Shown piece after piece: positions 43,544-53,266 of a stretch of DNA of 64,000 nucleotides; the first letter of the stretch is position 1; each line of letters opens with the position of its first letter. The DNA comes from GCA-2862585 sp965277895 (lineage in GTDB: Bacteria > Bacteroidota > Bacteroidia > Flavobacteriales > UBA7312). The position numbers and the translations under genes were made by a program. Below the pieces are notes generated by a model, which was not told where the DNA came from, ran no database searches, and was given only the letters and a program-made list of their open reading frames with translations. Where the stretch lies: contig CBDIDR010000001.1 of NCBI GenBank assembly GCA_965277895.1, positions 186,001-250,000 on the forward strand, written 5' to 3'.

Positions 43544-44224
43544 TTATCTGAAATAAAGGGATAAAGGTATTATTGCAAATGCCAATGGTATGATTATTCC
43601 AAAAGCAAAGCCAATATTTTTGACTAATTTTTTGTACTTAGGATGGTTAGCACCCAAGGTCTGGAAAGCACTAGAAAAGCCATGTGTTAAATGAAAGGCT
43701 ATAGCAATCATACACACTACGTAAAGTAATACGTACCAAAACTGCTCAAAGGCTTCGGTGGTAATAGCGTACAAATCCTTTACTTCTTCGCCACCAATTG
43801 AAGTCATTGGAACACTACCAAAATGCATTTCATACCAAAAACTTCTCATGTGAATTATTAAAAATAATAATAGAATAGTTCCTAACAAACCCATGTTTCT
43901 AGATGCCCAATTTGAGTTTGCACTTGGCTTGTTATATGCGTAGGAAACTGGTCTCGCCTTCTTATTTTGAATAGTCAAAAGTATCCCGTCAACGGCATGA
44001 AAGAGAATGCCAAAGTAGGTTAAATAGGATAATATTTTAACAATTGGATTAGTCGTCATGAAGCGAGCATATAGATTAAAAGAGTCCGAGGCTGCCTCAG
44101 CGGGTAATAATAATTGCAAATTTCCTAGTAAATGACCGACCAAAAACAGGCATAAAAAGAGCCCTGTAATGGCCATCCAGTACTTTTTTACTAGAGAGGA
44201 TTTAATCAAAACTGAGTTACTCAT
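43544..44224 (-). CDS. sdhC: succinate dehydrogenase cytochrome b subunit
   Basis: 226 residues with five hydrophobic helices: WMAITGLFLCLFLVGHLLGN near the N-terminus, then segments around FGILFHAVDG, LLGTILLLFLIIHMR, LLYVVCMIAIAFHLTHGF and IGFAFGIIIPLAFAIIPL. His residues in the helices (GHLLGN, FHAVDG, IHMRSF, FHLTHG) are candidate heme b ligands, as in the single-subunit diheme type B anchor. It is the first gene of the operon. Confidence 0.93.
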   Translation of the reverse strand: MSNSVLIKSSLVKKYWMAITGLFLCLFLVGHLLGNLQLLLPAEAASDSFNLYARFMTTNPIVKILSYLTYFGILFHAVDGILLTIQNKKARPVSYAYNKPSANSNWASRNMGLLGTILLLFLIIHMRSFWYEMHFGSVPMTSIGGEEVKDLYAITTEAFEQFWYVLLYVVCMIAIAFHLTHGFSSAFQTLGANHPKYKKLVKNIGFAFGIIIPLAFAIIPLSLYFR

Positions 44225-44246
44225 TGATAAACGATTTAGGAAAGTA

Positions 44247-44277
44247 CAAATTTAACACCCAAAACATTCAAAAACAA
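44247..44277 (-). promoter_or_regulatory. promoter of sdhCAB
   Basis: On the minus strand TTG (44275-44277), a 20-base spacer and TAAATTTG (44247-44254), ending 22 bases before the sdhC ATG. The spacing is the same as in the promoter at 17390-17420. Confidence 0.6.
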
Positions 44278-44324
44278 CTAATAAACCATTTAATATATAG
44301 AGTTTAGAATCATTCAAAATACTA

Positions 44325-44332
44325 TATCTTTG
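44325..44332 (+). promoter_or_regulatory. -7 box for the aminopeptidase P gene
   Basis: TATCTTTG is an exact TAnnTTTG match, 17 bases before the ATG at 44350. A TTTA rather than TTG is at the -33 position. Confidence 0.4.
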
Positions 44333-44349
44333 AAAAAAATATTTACGCA

Positions 44350-45636
44350 ATGAAATATAAAGCCATTTCTAAAGAATTATTTGAGGCTAACAGGAAGAGT
44401 TTTTGCTCCTCAATGACTGAAAATTCGATTGCTGTTTTTTGCTCGAATGACCAAATGCCAACCAACTCTGACGGCACAATGCCATTCAAACAAAATAGTG
44501 ATTTGTTCTGGCTAAGTGGTGTGGATCAAGAAGAAAGTAAACTCGTGCTATTTCCAAATTGTTCAAATCCAAATCACCGAGAAATCTTATTTTTAAAAGA
44601 AACTAGTGAGCTTATTGCCATTTGGGAAGGGGCTAAATTAACCAAAGAACAAGCGTTTGCCACTTCTGGTGTAAAAACAGTCTATTGGAACAATGAATTT
44701 GAAAAAGTCTTTCAAAGCCTAATGTCTGAAGCGGAAGCCGTATTTTATAATTCAAACGAACACTCTAGAGCTACCTCTGAAGTAGAAACTCAAACAGACA
44801 GGTTCAACAACTGGTGCCGACATAAGTATAGTGATAAAAACTATGTCAAATCAGCTCCTATTCTACACGAGCTTCGTTCTATAAAACATCCCATTGAAAT
44901 AGAACTTTTGCAGCACGCTTGTAACATTACCGAAAAAGGCTTTCGTAGGGTATTGAACTTTGTTAAACCTGGCGTTATGGAATATGAAATTGAAGCAGAA
45001 TATATGCACGAATTTCTTATAAATCGCTCCAAAGGTTTTGCCTATGAGCCTATTATTGCTTCTGGAAGAAACGCTTGCGTTTTACACTACATAGACAATA
45101 ACAAAGAATGTAAAGACGGCGACATTATACTCATGGATGTTGGTGCTGAATACGCAAACTATGCTTCAGATATGACCAGATGTATTCCTGTCAGTGGTCG
45201 TTTTTCCAAACGTCAAAAAGAAGTATATAATGCTGTTTTAAAGGTCATGAGAGAGGCGACTAATATGCTAACCCCCGGCACAATGCTTGGAGATTATCAT
45301 AAAGAGGTTGGCAAAGTAATGCAGTCAGAATTATTAGGCTTAGGACTTTTAGACCAGAATGATATAGATAAACAAGACTCTAAAAACCCTGCTTACAGAA
45401 AGTACTTTATGCACGGAACAAGTCATTATTTAGGCTTAGATGTTCATGATGTAGGGCATTGGGATGCTCCAATTAAAGAAGGTATGGTGTTTACTTGCGA
45501 GCCAGGAATCTATATCTTAGAAGAAAATCTTGGAATTCGTATAGAAAATGATCTGGTCATAACTAAAGATAAGCCTTTTGACTTAATGGCTAATATTCCT
45601 ATAGAAGCTGATGAGATTGAAAGCCTTATGAATTAG
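44350..45636 (+). CDS. pepP: Xaa-Pro aminopeptidase (aminopeptidase P)
   Basis: 428 residues. An N-terminal creatinase-like domain (about 1-170, with NSDLFWLSGVDQEESKLVLF) precedes a pita-bread M24 catalytic domain. Metal ligands are visible: Asp in LMDVGAEYANY and SDMTRC, His in GTSHYLGLDVHD, Glu in CEPGIYI and the Glu of IRIENDLV. It releases N-terminal residues before proline in the cytosol. It is divergent from sdhC and convergent with thiL. Confidence 0.92.
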   Translation: MKYKAISKELFEANRKSFCSSMTENSIAVFCSNDQMPTNSDGTMPFKQNSDLFWLSGVDQEESKLVLFPNCSNPNHREILFLKETSELIAIWEGAKLTKEQAFATSGVKTVYWNNEFEKVFQSLMSEAEAVFYNSNEHSRATSEVETQTDRFNNWCRHKYSDKNYVKSAPILHELRSIKHPIEIELLQHACNITEKGFRRVLNFVKPGVMEYEIEAEYMHEFLINRSKGFAYEPIIASGRNACVLHYIDNNKECKDGDIILMDVGAEYANYASDMTRCIPVSGRFSKRQKEVYNAVLKVMREATNMLTPGTMLGDYHKEVGKVMQSELLGLGLLDQNDIDKQDSKNPAYRKYFMHGTSHYLGLDVHDVGHWDAPIKEGMVFTCEPGIYILEENLGIRIENDLVITKDKPFDLMANIPIEADEIESLMN

Positions 45637-45777
45637 TTTGGAATAAACACTTTTGCTGTTTGTTTTTCGCCGTCTTCAAAATGATATAAATCTACTAATA
45701 TCGATTATAGCTGTCGAAGAAGCTGATGAAATTGATATTATTAACTATAACAGGTAGCTAAAAGAAAATAAAATATG

Positions 45778-46827
45778 CTACCTTATTGAGTTCCACCCTT
45801 GAGCTATTAAGGGCTGGTGATTGTCGTCTTTAGACACAAATACAGTTCCACTACTTTGGTCCGTGATGTGTCCAATTACTGTTAAGTCTGGGTCATTCTT
45901 AATTTTTTCATAATGCTCTTGACTTATAGTAAACAACAACTCGTAATCCTCACCACCACTTAATGCACAGGTAGCTGCATTAAGATTAAGCTCTTCAGCG
46001 GTAGAAATAGCAGAAAAATCTATTGGTAATTTGTCTTCATAAATAGCGCATCCTGTGGAAGAGTTTTTACACAAATGCAAAAGTTCAGATGACAAGCCAT
46101 CAGAAATATCAATCATGGATGTGGGAACAATAGCTTGACTTTTTAAAAGCTCAATAACATCTTTTCTAGCCTCAGGCTTGAGCTGTCTTTGGAGAACATA
46201 ATCTTTATTTTCCAAGTCTGGCTGCATACTTGGGTTTGCCTCAAAAACCTGTTTTTCTCTATTCAAAATCTGTAAGCCTAGATAAGCAGAACCTAAGTCG
46301 CCAGAAACCACAATCAAATCATGCTCTTTAGCGCCACTTCTGTACACTACATTATCTTTTGACACTTCACCAATAGCAGTTATACTAATACATAATCCAG
46401 AAGTAGACGAAGTTGTGTCACCTCCAACAAGGTCAACGTTATAATTTTTACATGCCAAGTGAATTCCCTCATACAACTCTTCAACAGCCTCAAGAGGAAA
46501 TCTATTTGATAATGCGATACTCACCGTAATTTGCTTAGCATCACCGTTCATAGCGTAAATGTCCGATAGATTTACAACAACCGATTTGTAGCCTAAGTGC
46601 TTCAACGGAGTGTAGCTTAAGTCAAAATGAACCCCTTCAACAAGCATATCTGTAGTAACCAAAGTGAATGAATTACCACTATCGATTACAGCACAATCAT
46701 CACCAATCCCTTTGACAGTGGAGTCGTTTTGAATACTAACACTCTTGGTTAAATGTTCAATTAAACCGAATTCTCCAAGCTCAGAAATAGGTGTTCTTTT
46801 AGGGGTCTTATCTTCTAATAAACTCAT
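45778..46827 (-). CDS. thiL: thiamine-monophosphate kinase
   Basis: 349 residues. It phosphorylates TMP to the cofactor TPP. The N-terminal GEFGLIEHLTK and KGIGDDCAVIDSG carry the metal-binding Asp pair. TTDMLVEGVHFDLSYTP, NLSDIYAMNGDAKQI and VGGDTTSS are family hallmarks, and MIDISDGLSSELLHLC lies in the C-terminal half. The gene is alone on its strand and divergent from sufA. Confidence 0.94.
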   Translation of the reverse strand: MSLLEDKTPKRTPISELGEFGLIEHLTKSVSIQNDSTVKGIGDDCAVIDSGNSFTLVTTDMLVEGVHFDLSYTPLKHLGYKSVVVNLSDIYAMNGDAKQITVSIALSNRFPLEAVEELYEGIHLACKNYNVDLVGGDTTSSTSGLCISITAIGEVSKDNVVYRSGAKEHDLIVVSGDLGSAYLGLQILNREKQVFEANPSMQPDLENKDYVLQRQLKPEARKDVIELLKSQAIVPTSMIDISDGLSSELLHLCKNSSTGCAIYEDKLPIDFSAISTAEELNLNAATCALSGGEDYELLFTISQEHYEKIKNDPDLTVIGHITDQSSGTVFVSKDDNHQPLIAQGWNSIR

Positions 46828-46890
46828 TCTACAAATGTAAGACGAAAATTAACATGAACGATACCGAAGAATAATATGATTTAAAGCATA

Positions 46891-46906
46891 TAATTTTGTA
46901 ATTTTG
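46891..46906 (+). promoter_or_regulatory. two tandem -7-like boxes upstream of the suf operon
   Basis: TAATTTTG occurs twice back to back (46891-46898 and 46899-46906), both exact TAnnTTTG matches, 30-38 bases before the sufA ATG. The doubling could give two start sites. No TTG is well placed and no Fe-regulator site is recognised. Confidence 0.4.
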
Positions 46907-46935
46907 CAGTCTAATTTGGACACATTTTAAATAAG

Positions 46936-47265
46936 ATGATTCAAGTAACACAAGAAGCAAAAACAAAATTAGTATCCTTGATGAAAGAAGAAGGGCACGA
47001 TGAGTCCTCGTCTTTTGTCAGAGTAGGTGTCAATAGTGGCGGATGCTCAGGTTTATCCTATGATCTAGGTTTTGATGATAAGGAAAATGAAGACGATAAA
47101 TCTTTTGAAGACAATGGTGTAAAAATCGTTGTTAACAAAAAGAGCTATCTGTACCTCATTGGTACCGTCTTAGAGTATTCAGGAGGTTTGAATGGCAAAG
47201 GCTTTGTTTTTAACAACCCTAATGCCTCTAGGACCTGTGGTTGTGGAGAAAGTTTTTCAGTTTAA
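46936..47265 (+). CDS. sufA: A-type iron-sulfur assembly carrier
   Basis: 109 residues of the HesB/IscA/SufA fold. The cluster ligands are Cys in GGCSGLSYDLG and the C-terminal pair in RTCGCGESF. It carries Fe-S clusters from the SufBCD scaffold to apoproteins. It opens the suf operon, 18 bases before sufB. SufA is chosen over ErpA by context. Confidence 0.9.
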   Translation: MIQVTQEAKTKLVSLMKEEGHDESSSFVRVGVNSGGCSGLSYDLGFDDKENEDDKSFEDNGVKIVVNKKSYLYLIGTVLEYSGGLNGKGFVFNNPNASRTCGCGESFSV

Positions 47266-47283
47266 TTTATTACATTAAATATC

Positions 47284-48726
47284 TTGTCAGAAGAAGAGAA
47301 AATATTAGAAGAGGTTACTGGTGCAGACTATAAATATGGGTTCACAACAGATATTGAAAGTGATACTATTCCCAAAGGTCTAAACGAGGGGGTTATTAGG
47401 CTAATTTCTAGTAAAAAAGAAGAGCCAGAATGGTTGCTTAATTACAGGCTTAAAGCGTTTGAAACGTGGAAGAAAATGGAAGAGCCAGATTGGGCAAACA
47501 TCAAATACAATAAGCCCAATTATCAAGATATCATTTACTACGCCGCACCTAAACAAAAGAAGAAATTGAATAGCCTTGACGAGCTAGACCCTGAGATGAA
47601 AAAGACCTTTGACAAGCTCGGAATTTCGATTGACGAACAAAAGAAATTAGCCGGTGTAGCTGTCGACTTCGTTATGGATAGCGTATCAGTTGCGACAAGT
47701 TTCAAGGATAAACTAGGTGAGCTAGGCATTATATTTTGCTCCATCAGTGAGGCTGTAAAAGAACACCCTGAACTAGTTAAAAAATACATCGGAACAGTTG
47801 TCCCTACATCCGATAATTTCTTCTCAGCACTAAACTCTGCTGTATTTACCGACGGCTCATTCTGCTACATTCCAAAAGGCGTTAAATGCCCTATGGAACT
47901 CTCAACATATTTCAGAATAAACCAAGCAGGAACAGGACAATTCGAAAGAACTTTGCTTATCGCCGATGAAGGAAGCTACGTAAGTTATTTGGAAGGCTGT
48001 ACAGCGCCAATGAGAGATGAAAACCAACTTCACGCCGCGGTAGTAGAACTCATAGCAATGGATGATGCTGAAATAAAATACTCAACGGTACAAAATTGGT
48101 ATCCTGGTGATGCAAATGGCGTTGGAGGTGTATTCAATTTTGTAACCAAAAGAGGTATCTGCCACAATAGATCTAAAATTTCATGGACTCAGGTAGAAAC
48201 AGGTTCTGCAGTAACATGGAAATATCCCTCCTGTATTCTAAAAGGCGATAATTCTATTGGTGAATTTTACTCCGTTGCAGTAACTAACAACTACCAACAA
48301 GCAGATACAGGAACAAAGATGATTCATCTTGGAAAAAACTCCAAGAGTACTATTATATCAAAAGGAATTTGTGCAGGTAAAAGCGAAGGAAGCTATAGAG
48401 GTCTCGTAAAAATTCAAAAGAGTGCAGAAAACGCTAGGAACTTCTCTCAATGCGACTCTTTACTCATGGGTGACAAATGCGGCTCACATACCTTCCCTTA
48501 CATTGAAGTGAAAAATAAATCTGCCAAAATTGAACACGAGGCAACCACCTCAAAAATTGGAGAAGACCAAATTTTCTATTGCAACCAAAGAGGAATTGGA
48601 ACTGAAGAAGCCATTGCACTGATTGTAAACGGATACTGTAAAGATGTTCTTAATCAACTGCCAATGGAGTTTGCCGTAGAAGCACAAAAACTATTAGCCA
48701 TAAGCTTAGAAGGAAGCGTTGGATAA
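47284..48726 (+). CDS. sufB: Fe-S cluster scaffold protein SufB
   Basis: 480 residues starting at TTG 47284 (MSEEEKILEEVTG); no better ATG lies nearby. The core beta-helix includes FCYIPKGVKCPMELSTYFR, EGSYVSYLEGCTAP, VQNWYPGDANGVGG, and the C-terminal HEATTSKIGEDQIFYCNQRG, which carries the conserved histidine. It forms the SufBC2D complex that builds new clusters. Length matches the family. Confidence 0.96.
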   Translation: MSEEEKILEEVTGADYKYGFTTDIESDTIPKGLNEGVIRLISSKKEEPEWLLNYRLKAFETWKKMEEPDWANIKYNKPNYQDIIYYAAPKQKKKLNSLDELDPEMKKTFDKLGISIDEQKKLAGVAVDFVMDSVSVATSFKDKLGELGIIFCSISEAVKEHPELVKKYIGTVVPTSDNFFSALNSAVFTDGSFCYIPKGVKCPMELSTYFRINQAGTGQFERTLLIADEGSYVSYLEGCTAPMRDENQLHAAVVELIAMDDAEIKYSTVQNWYPGDANGVGGVFNFVTKRGICHNRSKISWTQVETGSAVTWKYPSCILKGDNSIGEFYSVAVTNNYQQADTGTKMIHLGKNSKSTIISKGICAGKSEGSYRGLVKIQKSAENARNFSQCDSLLMGDKCGSHTFPYIEVKNKSAKIEHEATTSKIGEDQIFYCNQRGIGTEEAIALIVNGYCKDVLNQLPMEFAVEAQKLLAISLEGSVG

Positions 48727-48736
48727 ACAACTATAT

Positions 48737-49492
48737 ATGTTAAAAATAAACAACTTGAAAGCCTCAATAGAAGGCAACAAAATACTAACCGGAATTAACC
48801 TTGACGTAAAGCCAGGTGAAGTACATGCTATCATGGGGCCAAATGGTTCAGGAAAAAGCACCCTATCATCTGTTATTGCTGGACGAGAAGAATACGAAGT
48901 TGAAGATGGAGCTATTGACTTTGATGGTGAAAGTATCATGGATTTATCACCAGAAGAAAGGGCTCACAAAGGTATTTTTCTTTCCTTTCAATATCCTATT
49001 GAAATTCCTGGAGTATCCGTTTCGAACTTCCTAAAAACATCGCTTAACGAAAGTAGAAAAGCACAAGGACTAGAGCCTATGCCTGCTGGCGATTTGCTTA
49101 AAATGATGCGTGAAAAAATGGAGCTTCTTGAAATTAAGAAAGGTTTCCTAAGCCGTTCCTTAAATCAAGGGTTTTCGGGTGGTGAAAAGAAAAGAAATGA
49201 AATCTTTCAGATGGCAATGCTTGAGCCTAAACTCGCTATACTAGATGAAACCGACTCTGGCTTAGATATTGATGCTTTACGTATCGTTGCCAATGGTGTA
49301 AACAAACTTAAATCTAAGGATAATGCAACCGTTGTAATTACACATTACCAGCGTTTGTTGGACTACATCGTTCCAGACTTTGTACATGTACTCTACAATG
49401 GTCGTATTGTAAAATCAGGCACTAAAGAGTTAGCACTTGAACTAGAAGAAAAAGGATACGATTGGATTATAAAAGAAGCTGAGCAACTGTGA
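48737..49492 (+). CDS. sufC: Fe-S assembly ATPase SufC
   Basis: 251 residues from ATG 48737 (MLKINNLKAS); a TTG 18 bases earlier overlaps sufB and is less likely. Walker A GPNGSGKST, signature FSGGEKKRNEI and Walker B AILDETDSGLD are intact. It is a soluble ABC ATPase of SufBC2D. Its stop overlaps the GTG start of sufD by 4 bases. Confidence 0.95.
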   Translation: MLKINNLKASIEGNKILTGINLDVKPGEVHAIMGPNGSGKSTLSSVIAGREEYEVEDGAIDFDGESIMDLSPEERAHKGIFLSFQYPIEIPGVSVSNFLKTSLNESRKAQGLEPMPAGDLLKMMREKMELLEIKKGFLSRSLNQGFSGGEKKRNEIFQMAMLEPKLAILDETDSGLDIDALRIVANGVNKLKSKDNATVVITHYQRLLDYIVPDFVHVLYNGRIVKSGTKELALELEEKGYDWIIKEAEQL

Positions 49493-50787
49493 ATTTAAAA
49501 GATAAACTCATACAAGCATTTCAGGAAACTGAAAGCACCCTTTCCTTTCAAAAAGAAAGAAAAGACAGCATGCGTAGACTTGAAGAATTTGGTTTTCCAA
49601 CCGTGAAGGATGAAGAATGGAAATACACCAATTTGTTGCCAATCATCAAAAACGAATACGCTCTTTCAGCTAGAGAAAGTATTATCTCTAAAGACTTGCT
49701 CGATGAATATATTTTAACAGAGACCGAGACCAATGTTATTGCATTTATAAATGGTCAGTTTAGTCAAGAACTTTCCAATATAGACACTGATAAAATTACA
49801 CTTTGCCCACTATCCGTTGCAGAGAAGACACACTCAACAGTCGTTCAAAACTATTGGGGTAAGGCTCTACCTGAACATCCGGACAGCCTGGTATCTTTAA
49901 ACACTGCACTGTCAAAAGAAGGTGTTTTTGTGCATGTTCCAAAGAATAATGTGGCAGAAAGACCAATACAAATCGTTTACTTCACAACAAACATTTCTAG
50001 CGACTTATTTTTACAAACACGTAACCTTGTTGTTGTGGAAGAAAATGCTCAAGTACAAATTACCGAAAGACACCAAAATATAGATCAAAATGAAGTTTTT
50101 ACAAATTCGGTAACAGAAATCTTTGCACATGATAATTCACTCATCGATTTCTACAAAATACAAAACGACAAACGCAACTGCTCTCTCATTGATAACACTT
50201 GGGTAAAGCAAGGCAAAAACTGTACCTGTACAGTTGACACCTTTAGTTTTGGCGGTAAATTCATTCGAAACAACCTCAGCTTTTTACTAGAGGGTCAACA
50301 TTCTGAAAGCAATATGAGAGGTATTACACTAATTGGGGAGAACCAATTAGTTGACCACCATACACTAGTCGATCATGCCGTGGCAAACTGCCAAAGTAAT
50401 GAAATGTATAAGGGAATATTTGACGACAATGCCAAAGGTGTGTTTAACGGGAAAGTTATGGTAAGACCTGATTCGCAAAAAACCAATGCCTTTCAGTCAA
50501 ATAACAATTTGTTGCTAACCGATTCCGCATCAATTGATACAAAACCACAGCTCGAAATATATGCCGACGATGTAGCATGTAGCCACGGTTGTACAGTAGG
50601 TCAGCTCGACGATGACGCTCTGTTTTATCTGCGTTCGCGAGGTATTCCATTCAAAGAAGCACAAGCAATGCTAATGTATGCCTTTGCCAATGACGTACTG
50701 AGCAATGTGAAAATTCCTGAGCTTAAACAAAAGCTAAACCGAATTATTGCTGAAAAATTAGGGGTTCAAATTGATATTGAAGTCTAA
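49489..50787 (+). CDS. sufD: Fe-S cluster assembly protein SufD
   Basis: 432 residues from GTG 49489, which shares GTGA with the sufC stop. A SufB-like beta-helix runs through GVFVHVPKNNVAERPIQIVY, LVVVEENAQVQI and the C-terminal YADDVACSHGCTVGQLDDDA with the conserved Cys and His. FYLRSRGIPFKEAQAML ends the core. It partners SufB and SufC. Confidence 0.95.
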   Translation: MNLKDKLIQAFQETESTLSFQKERKDSMRRLEEFGFPTVKDEEWKYTNLLPIIKNEYALSARESIISKDLLDEYILTETETNVIAFINGQFSQELSNIDTDKITLCPLSVAEKTHSTVVQNYWGKALPEHPDSLVSLNTALSKEGVFVHVPKNNVAERPIQIVYFTTNISSDLFLQTRNLVVVEENAQVQITERHQNIDQNEVFTNSVTEIFAHDNSLIDFYKIQNDKRNCSLIDNTWVKQGKNCTCTVDTFSFGGKFIRNNLSFLLEGQHSESNMRGITLIGENQLVDHHTLVDHAVANCQSNEMYKGIFDDNAKGVFNGKVMVRPDSQKTNAFQSNNNLLLTDSASIDTKPQLEIYADDVACSHGCTVGQLDDDALFYLRSRGIPFKEAQAMLMYAFANDVLSNVKIPELKQKLNRIIAEKLGVQIDIEV

Positions 50788-50790
50788 ATT

Positions 50791-52005
50791 ATGCTAGATG
50801 TTTCTAAAATACGCCAACAGTTTCCAATACTTCACCAAGAAGTAAACGGATATCCTCTTGTGTATTTAGACAATGGAGCAACTACGCACAAACCCAAAGT
50901 GGTTATTGATGCCATTCAGCAGTATTACGAAAAACAAAACTCAAACATACACAGAGGTGTTCACTACCTCAGTCAGCTGGCAACAGATGAGTATGAAGCC
51001 TCAAGAGAAACGGTTAGAAAGCATTTTAATGCCGACCACCTTCACGAAATAATTTTCACAAAAGGAAATACGGAAGCCATTAATTTAGTAGCAAACGGCT
51101 TTCGAGCACTACTAGCTTCAACAGATGAGGTTTTGGTGTCAGCTATTGAGCACCACTCTAATATCGTTCCATGGCAAATGGCATGTGAAAGCTCTGGAGC
51201 AAGCCTCAAAGTAATTCCTATGAATGATAGAGGCGAACTGGATATGAAAGCTTACAAAAGCTTACTTTCAAACAATACAAAAGTTGTTGCTGTAAACCAT
51301 ATTTCTAACGCTTTAGGCACTATAAATCCCGTAAAAGAAATTATACAATTAGCACACCAAGTTGGTGCAGCAGTACTTGTTGACGGTGCTCAATCAGGGC
51401 CACATTCACACATTGATGTAAAAGATTTAGACGCTGATTTCTATTGTATTTCAGGACACAAAATATACGGCCCAACAGGAATAGGAGCCTTATACGGAAA
51501 AGAGGAATGGCTCAATAAATTGCCTCCTTATCAAGGTGGTGGCGAAATGATTGCCGCTGTAAGTTTTAAAGAAACGACCTACGCTACACTCCCTCATAAG
51601 TTTGAAGCCGGAACACCCAATATTGCTGGTGGGATAGCCCTAAAGACAGCTATTGATTGGCTCAACGACATTGGTCTTGACAATGTAATGGCTTATGAAA
51701 ACGAACTGCTAGAATATGCCACTCAAGAATTAGCTAAAATTGAGGGTATGCGATTCATAGGTGAAGCCTCTAACAAAGCGGCCGTAATATCCTTTTTAGT
51801 AGGCGACATTCACCCCTACGATATGGGAATGATATTAGACAAATTAGGCATAGCTGTACGAACGGGACACCATTGTGCTCAACCTGTAATGGATGAGTTT
51901 TGTATCCCTGGTACTATTCGTGCATCATTTGCCGTTTACAACACAAAAGAAGAAGTTGACAGGCTGGTAGAAGGCGTTAAAAAAGCACAACAAATGCTTT
52001 CATAA
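50791..52005 (+). CDS. sufS: cysteine desulfurase SufS
   Basis: 404 residues. This PLP enzyme takes sulfur from cysteine. YLDNGATTHKP begins the family pattern; the PLP lysine is in CISGHKIYGPTG and the active Cys in VRTGHHCAQP. It follows sufD by 3 bases and is followed by its sulfur acceptor SufE 2 bases later. Confidence 0.96.
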   Translation: MLDVSKIRQQFPILHQEVNGYPLVYLDNGATTHKPKVVIDAIQQYYEKQNSNIHRGVHYLSQLATDEYEASRETVRKHFNADHLHEIIFTKGNTEAINLVANGFRALLASTDEVLVSAIEHHSNIVPWQMACESSGASLKVIPMNDRGELDMKAYKSLLSNNTKVVAVNHISNALGTINPVKEIIQLAHQVGAAVLVDGAQSGPHSHIDVKDLDADFYCISGHKIYGPTGIGALYGKEEWLNKLPPYQGGGEMIAAVSFKETTYATLPHKFEAGTPNIAGGIALKTAIDWLNDIGLDNVMAYENELLEYATQELAKIEGMRFIGEASNKAAVISFLVGDIHPYDMGMILDKLGIAVRTGHHCAQPVMDEFCIPGTIRASFAVYNTKEEVDRLVEGVKKAQQMLS

Positions 52006-52007
52006 CT

Positions 52008-52430
52008 ATGGCAAGTATTAAAGACATACAACAAGATATTATTGACGAGTTTGACATGTTCGACGAGTGGATGGAGAAGTACGAACACATCATTGATTTG
52101 GGCAAGTCTTTACCACTAATTGAAGAGGCTCATAAAACAGAAGACAACCTCATCAAAGGCTGTCAGTCTAGAGTATGGTTACACGCCAACAAACAGGAAG
52201 ATAAAGTGGTGTATACTGCCGATAGCGATGCCATCATGACTAAAGGCATCATTGCCCTTTTGGTACGTACATTTTCAGGTCAAAAAGCTCAAGATATTGT
52301 GGAAGCAGACACTGATTTTATCAATCAAATTGGATTAAAAGAGCAGCTTTCACCGACCAGAGCCAACGGATTAGTGTCTATGGTCAAACAAATGAAACTG
52401 TACGCTTTAGCGTTTCAATCTCAAAACTAA
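52008..52430 (+). CDS. sufE: sulfur acceptor protein SufE
   Basis: 140 residues. It receives persulfide sulfur from SufS through the Cys in NLIKGCQSRVW. The remaining helices (DEFDMFDEWMEKYEHIIDLG, LSPTRANGLVSMV) are typical. Using SufE rather than SufU fits the SufS type here. Confidence 0.94.
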   Translation: MASIKDIQQDIIDEFDMFDEWMEKYEHIIDLGKSLPLIEEAHKTEDNLIKGCQSRVWLHANKQEDKVVYTADSDAIMTKGIIALLVRTFSGQKAQDIVEADTDFINQIGLKEQLSPTRANGLVSMVKQMKLYALAFQSQN

Positions 52431-52435
52431 GTACT

Positions 52436-52759
52436 ATGAAAACAGAAGCAGAATTACAAGCCATTGGCGAAAAAGTAGTAGAAAGAATTTGTCAAATTTA
52501 TGACCCAGAAATCCCTGTAAATATTTACGAATTGGGACTGATATATGATATCCAAGTCAGTGAGGAATGTGATGTTGAAATTGAAATGACATTAACTTCT
52601 CCCAACTGTCCTGTGGCAGAAACTTTACCAGTAGAAGTAGAAGAAAAAGTCAAAGTGTTGGAGGAAGTTCGAAATGTAAAAGTAAACATCACCTTTGATC
52701 CCCCTTGGGACAAAGACATGATGAGTGAAGAAGCGAAACTTGAACTAGGAATGCTGTAA
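52436..52759 (+). CDS. DUF59/MIP18-family Fe-S maturation protein (SufT-like)
   Basis: 107 residues of the MIP18 fold: RICQIYDPEIPVNIYELGLI, then EMTLTSPNCPVAETLP with the conserved Cys, and VNITFDPPWDKDMMSEEAK. Such proteins help cluster transfer to target enzymes. Placement inside the suf operon, 5 bases after sufE and directly before the DUF2480 gene, supports this role. Confidence 0.9.
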   Translation: MKTEAELQAIGEKVVERICQIYDPEIPVNIYELGLIYDIQVSEECDVEIEMTLTSPNCPVAETLPVEVEEKVKVLEEVRNVKVNITFDPPWDKDMMSEEAKLELGML

Positions 52760-53266
52760 ATGACAGAAGAGATTGTCAATAGAGTTGCCAATAGTGGCTT
52801 GATTACCTTTGACCTTGAGGAGTACTACCCTAAGGGTCAGCGATACTGTATTGACCTTAAACATTGGCTATTTGAAGAGCTCATCCTCAAAGAAAAGGAC
52901 TTTAGACAAGCGGTAAAAGATTACGATTGGTCACAGCATAAAGATGAGTTTGTATGCATAGACTGCACCGCTGACGCCATTGTTCCTATATGGGCGTATA
53001 TGCTTATCACAAGTTCACTTAGCCCCTTTGCCAAAAAGATTGTTAGAGGCAATATGGAGCAGATGGAGTCCGCCCTATTTCAAGAAGTCATTGATGAATT
53101 AGATACCCAACCTTTTGTTGACCAAAGAGTCATCATCAAAGGCTGTAGCAATCTGCCTGTTCCAGAAAGTGCTTACATCGCCATTACTTCCAAACTTAAC
53201 CCAATAGCAAAGAGCATTATGTACGGAGAAGCCTGTTCCTCTGTCCCTATTTACAAGAAGAAATGA
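52760..53266 (+). CDS. DUF2480 family protein
   Basis: 168 residues. It starts directly after the DUF59 stop. GLITFDLEEYYPKGQRYCID, VCIDCTADAIVPIWAYMLI and VIIKGCSNLPVPESAYIAIT fit the Bacteroidota DUF2480 family. The Cys-bearing stretches (CIDC, KGCSN) suggest a redox or metal-binding job. A role in Fe-S assembly is inferred from the operon position only. Confidence 0.83.
   Translation: MTEEIVNRVANSGLITFDLEEYYPKGQRYCIDLKHWLFEELILKEKDFRQAVKDYDWSQHKDEFVCIDCTADAIVPIWAYMLITSSLSPFAKKIVRGNMEQMESALFQEVIDELDTQPFVDQRVIIKGCSNLPVPESAYIAITSKLNPIAKSIMYGEACSSVPIYKKK

Noticed and set aside
45637..45777. Possible gene remnant after pepP: GAAGCTGATGAAATTGA at 45718-45734 resembles the pepP 3' end at 45604-45620
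   Set aside because: 16 of 17 bases match, but no longer similarity or open frame extends around it. It could be chance or a tiny duplication.
45752..45783. Inverted repeat AGGTAGC/GCTACCT between pepP and thiL as a terminator
   Set aside because: The loop is 18 bases long, there is no T tract, and the right arm overlaps the thiL stop.
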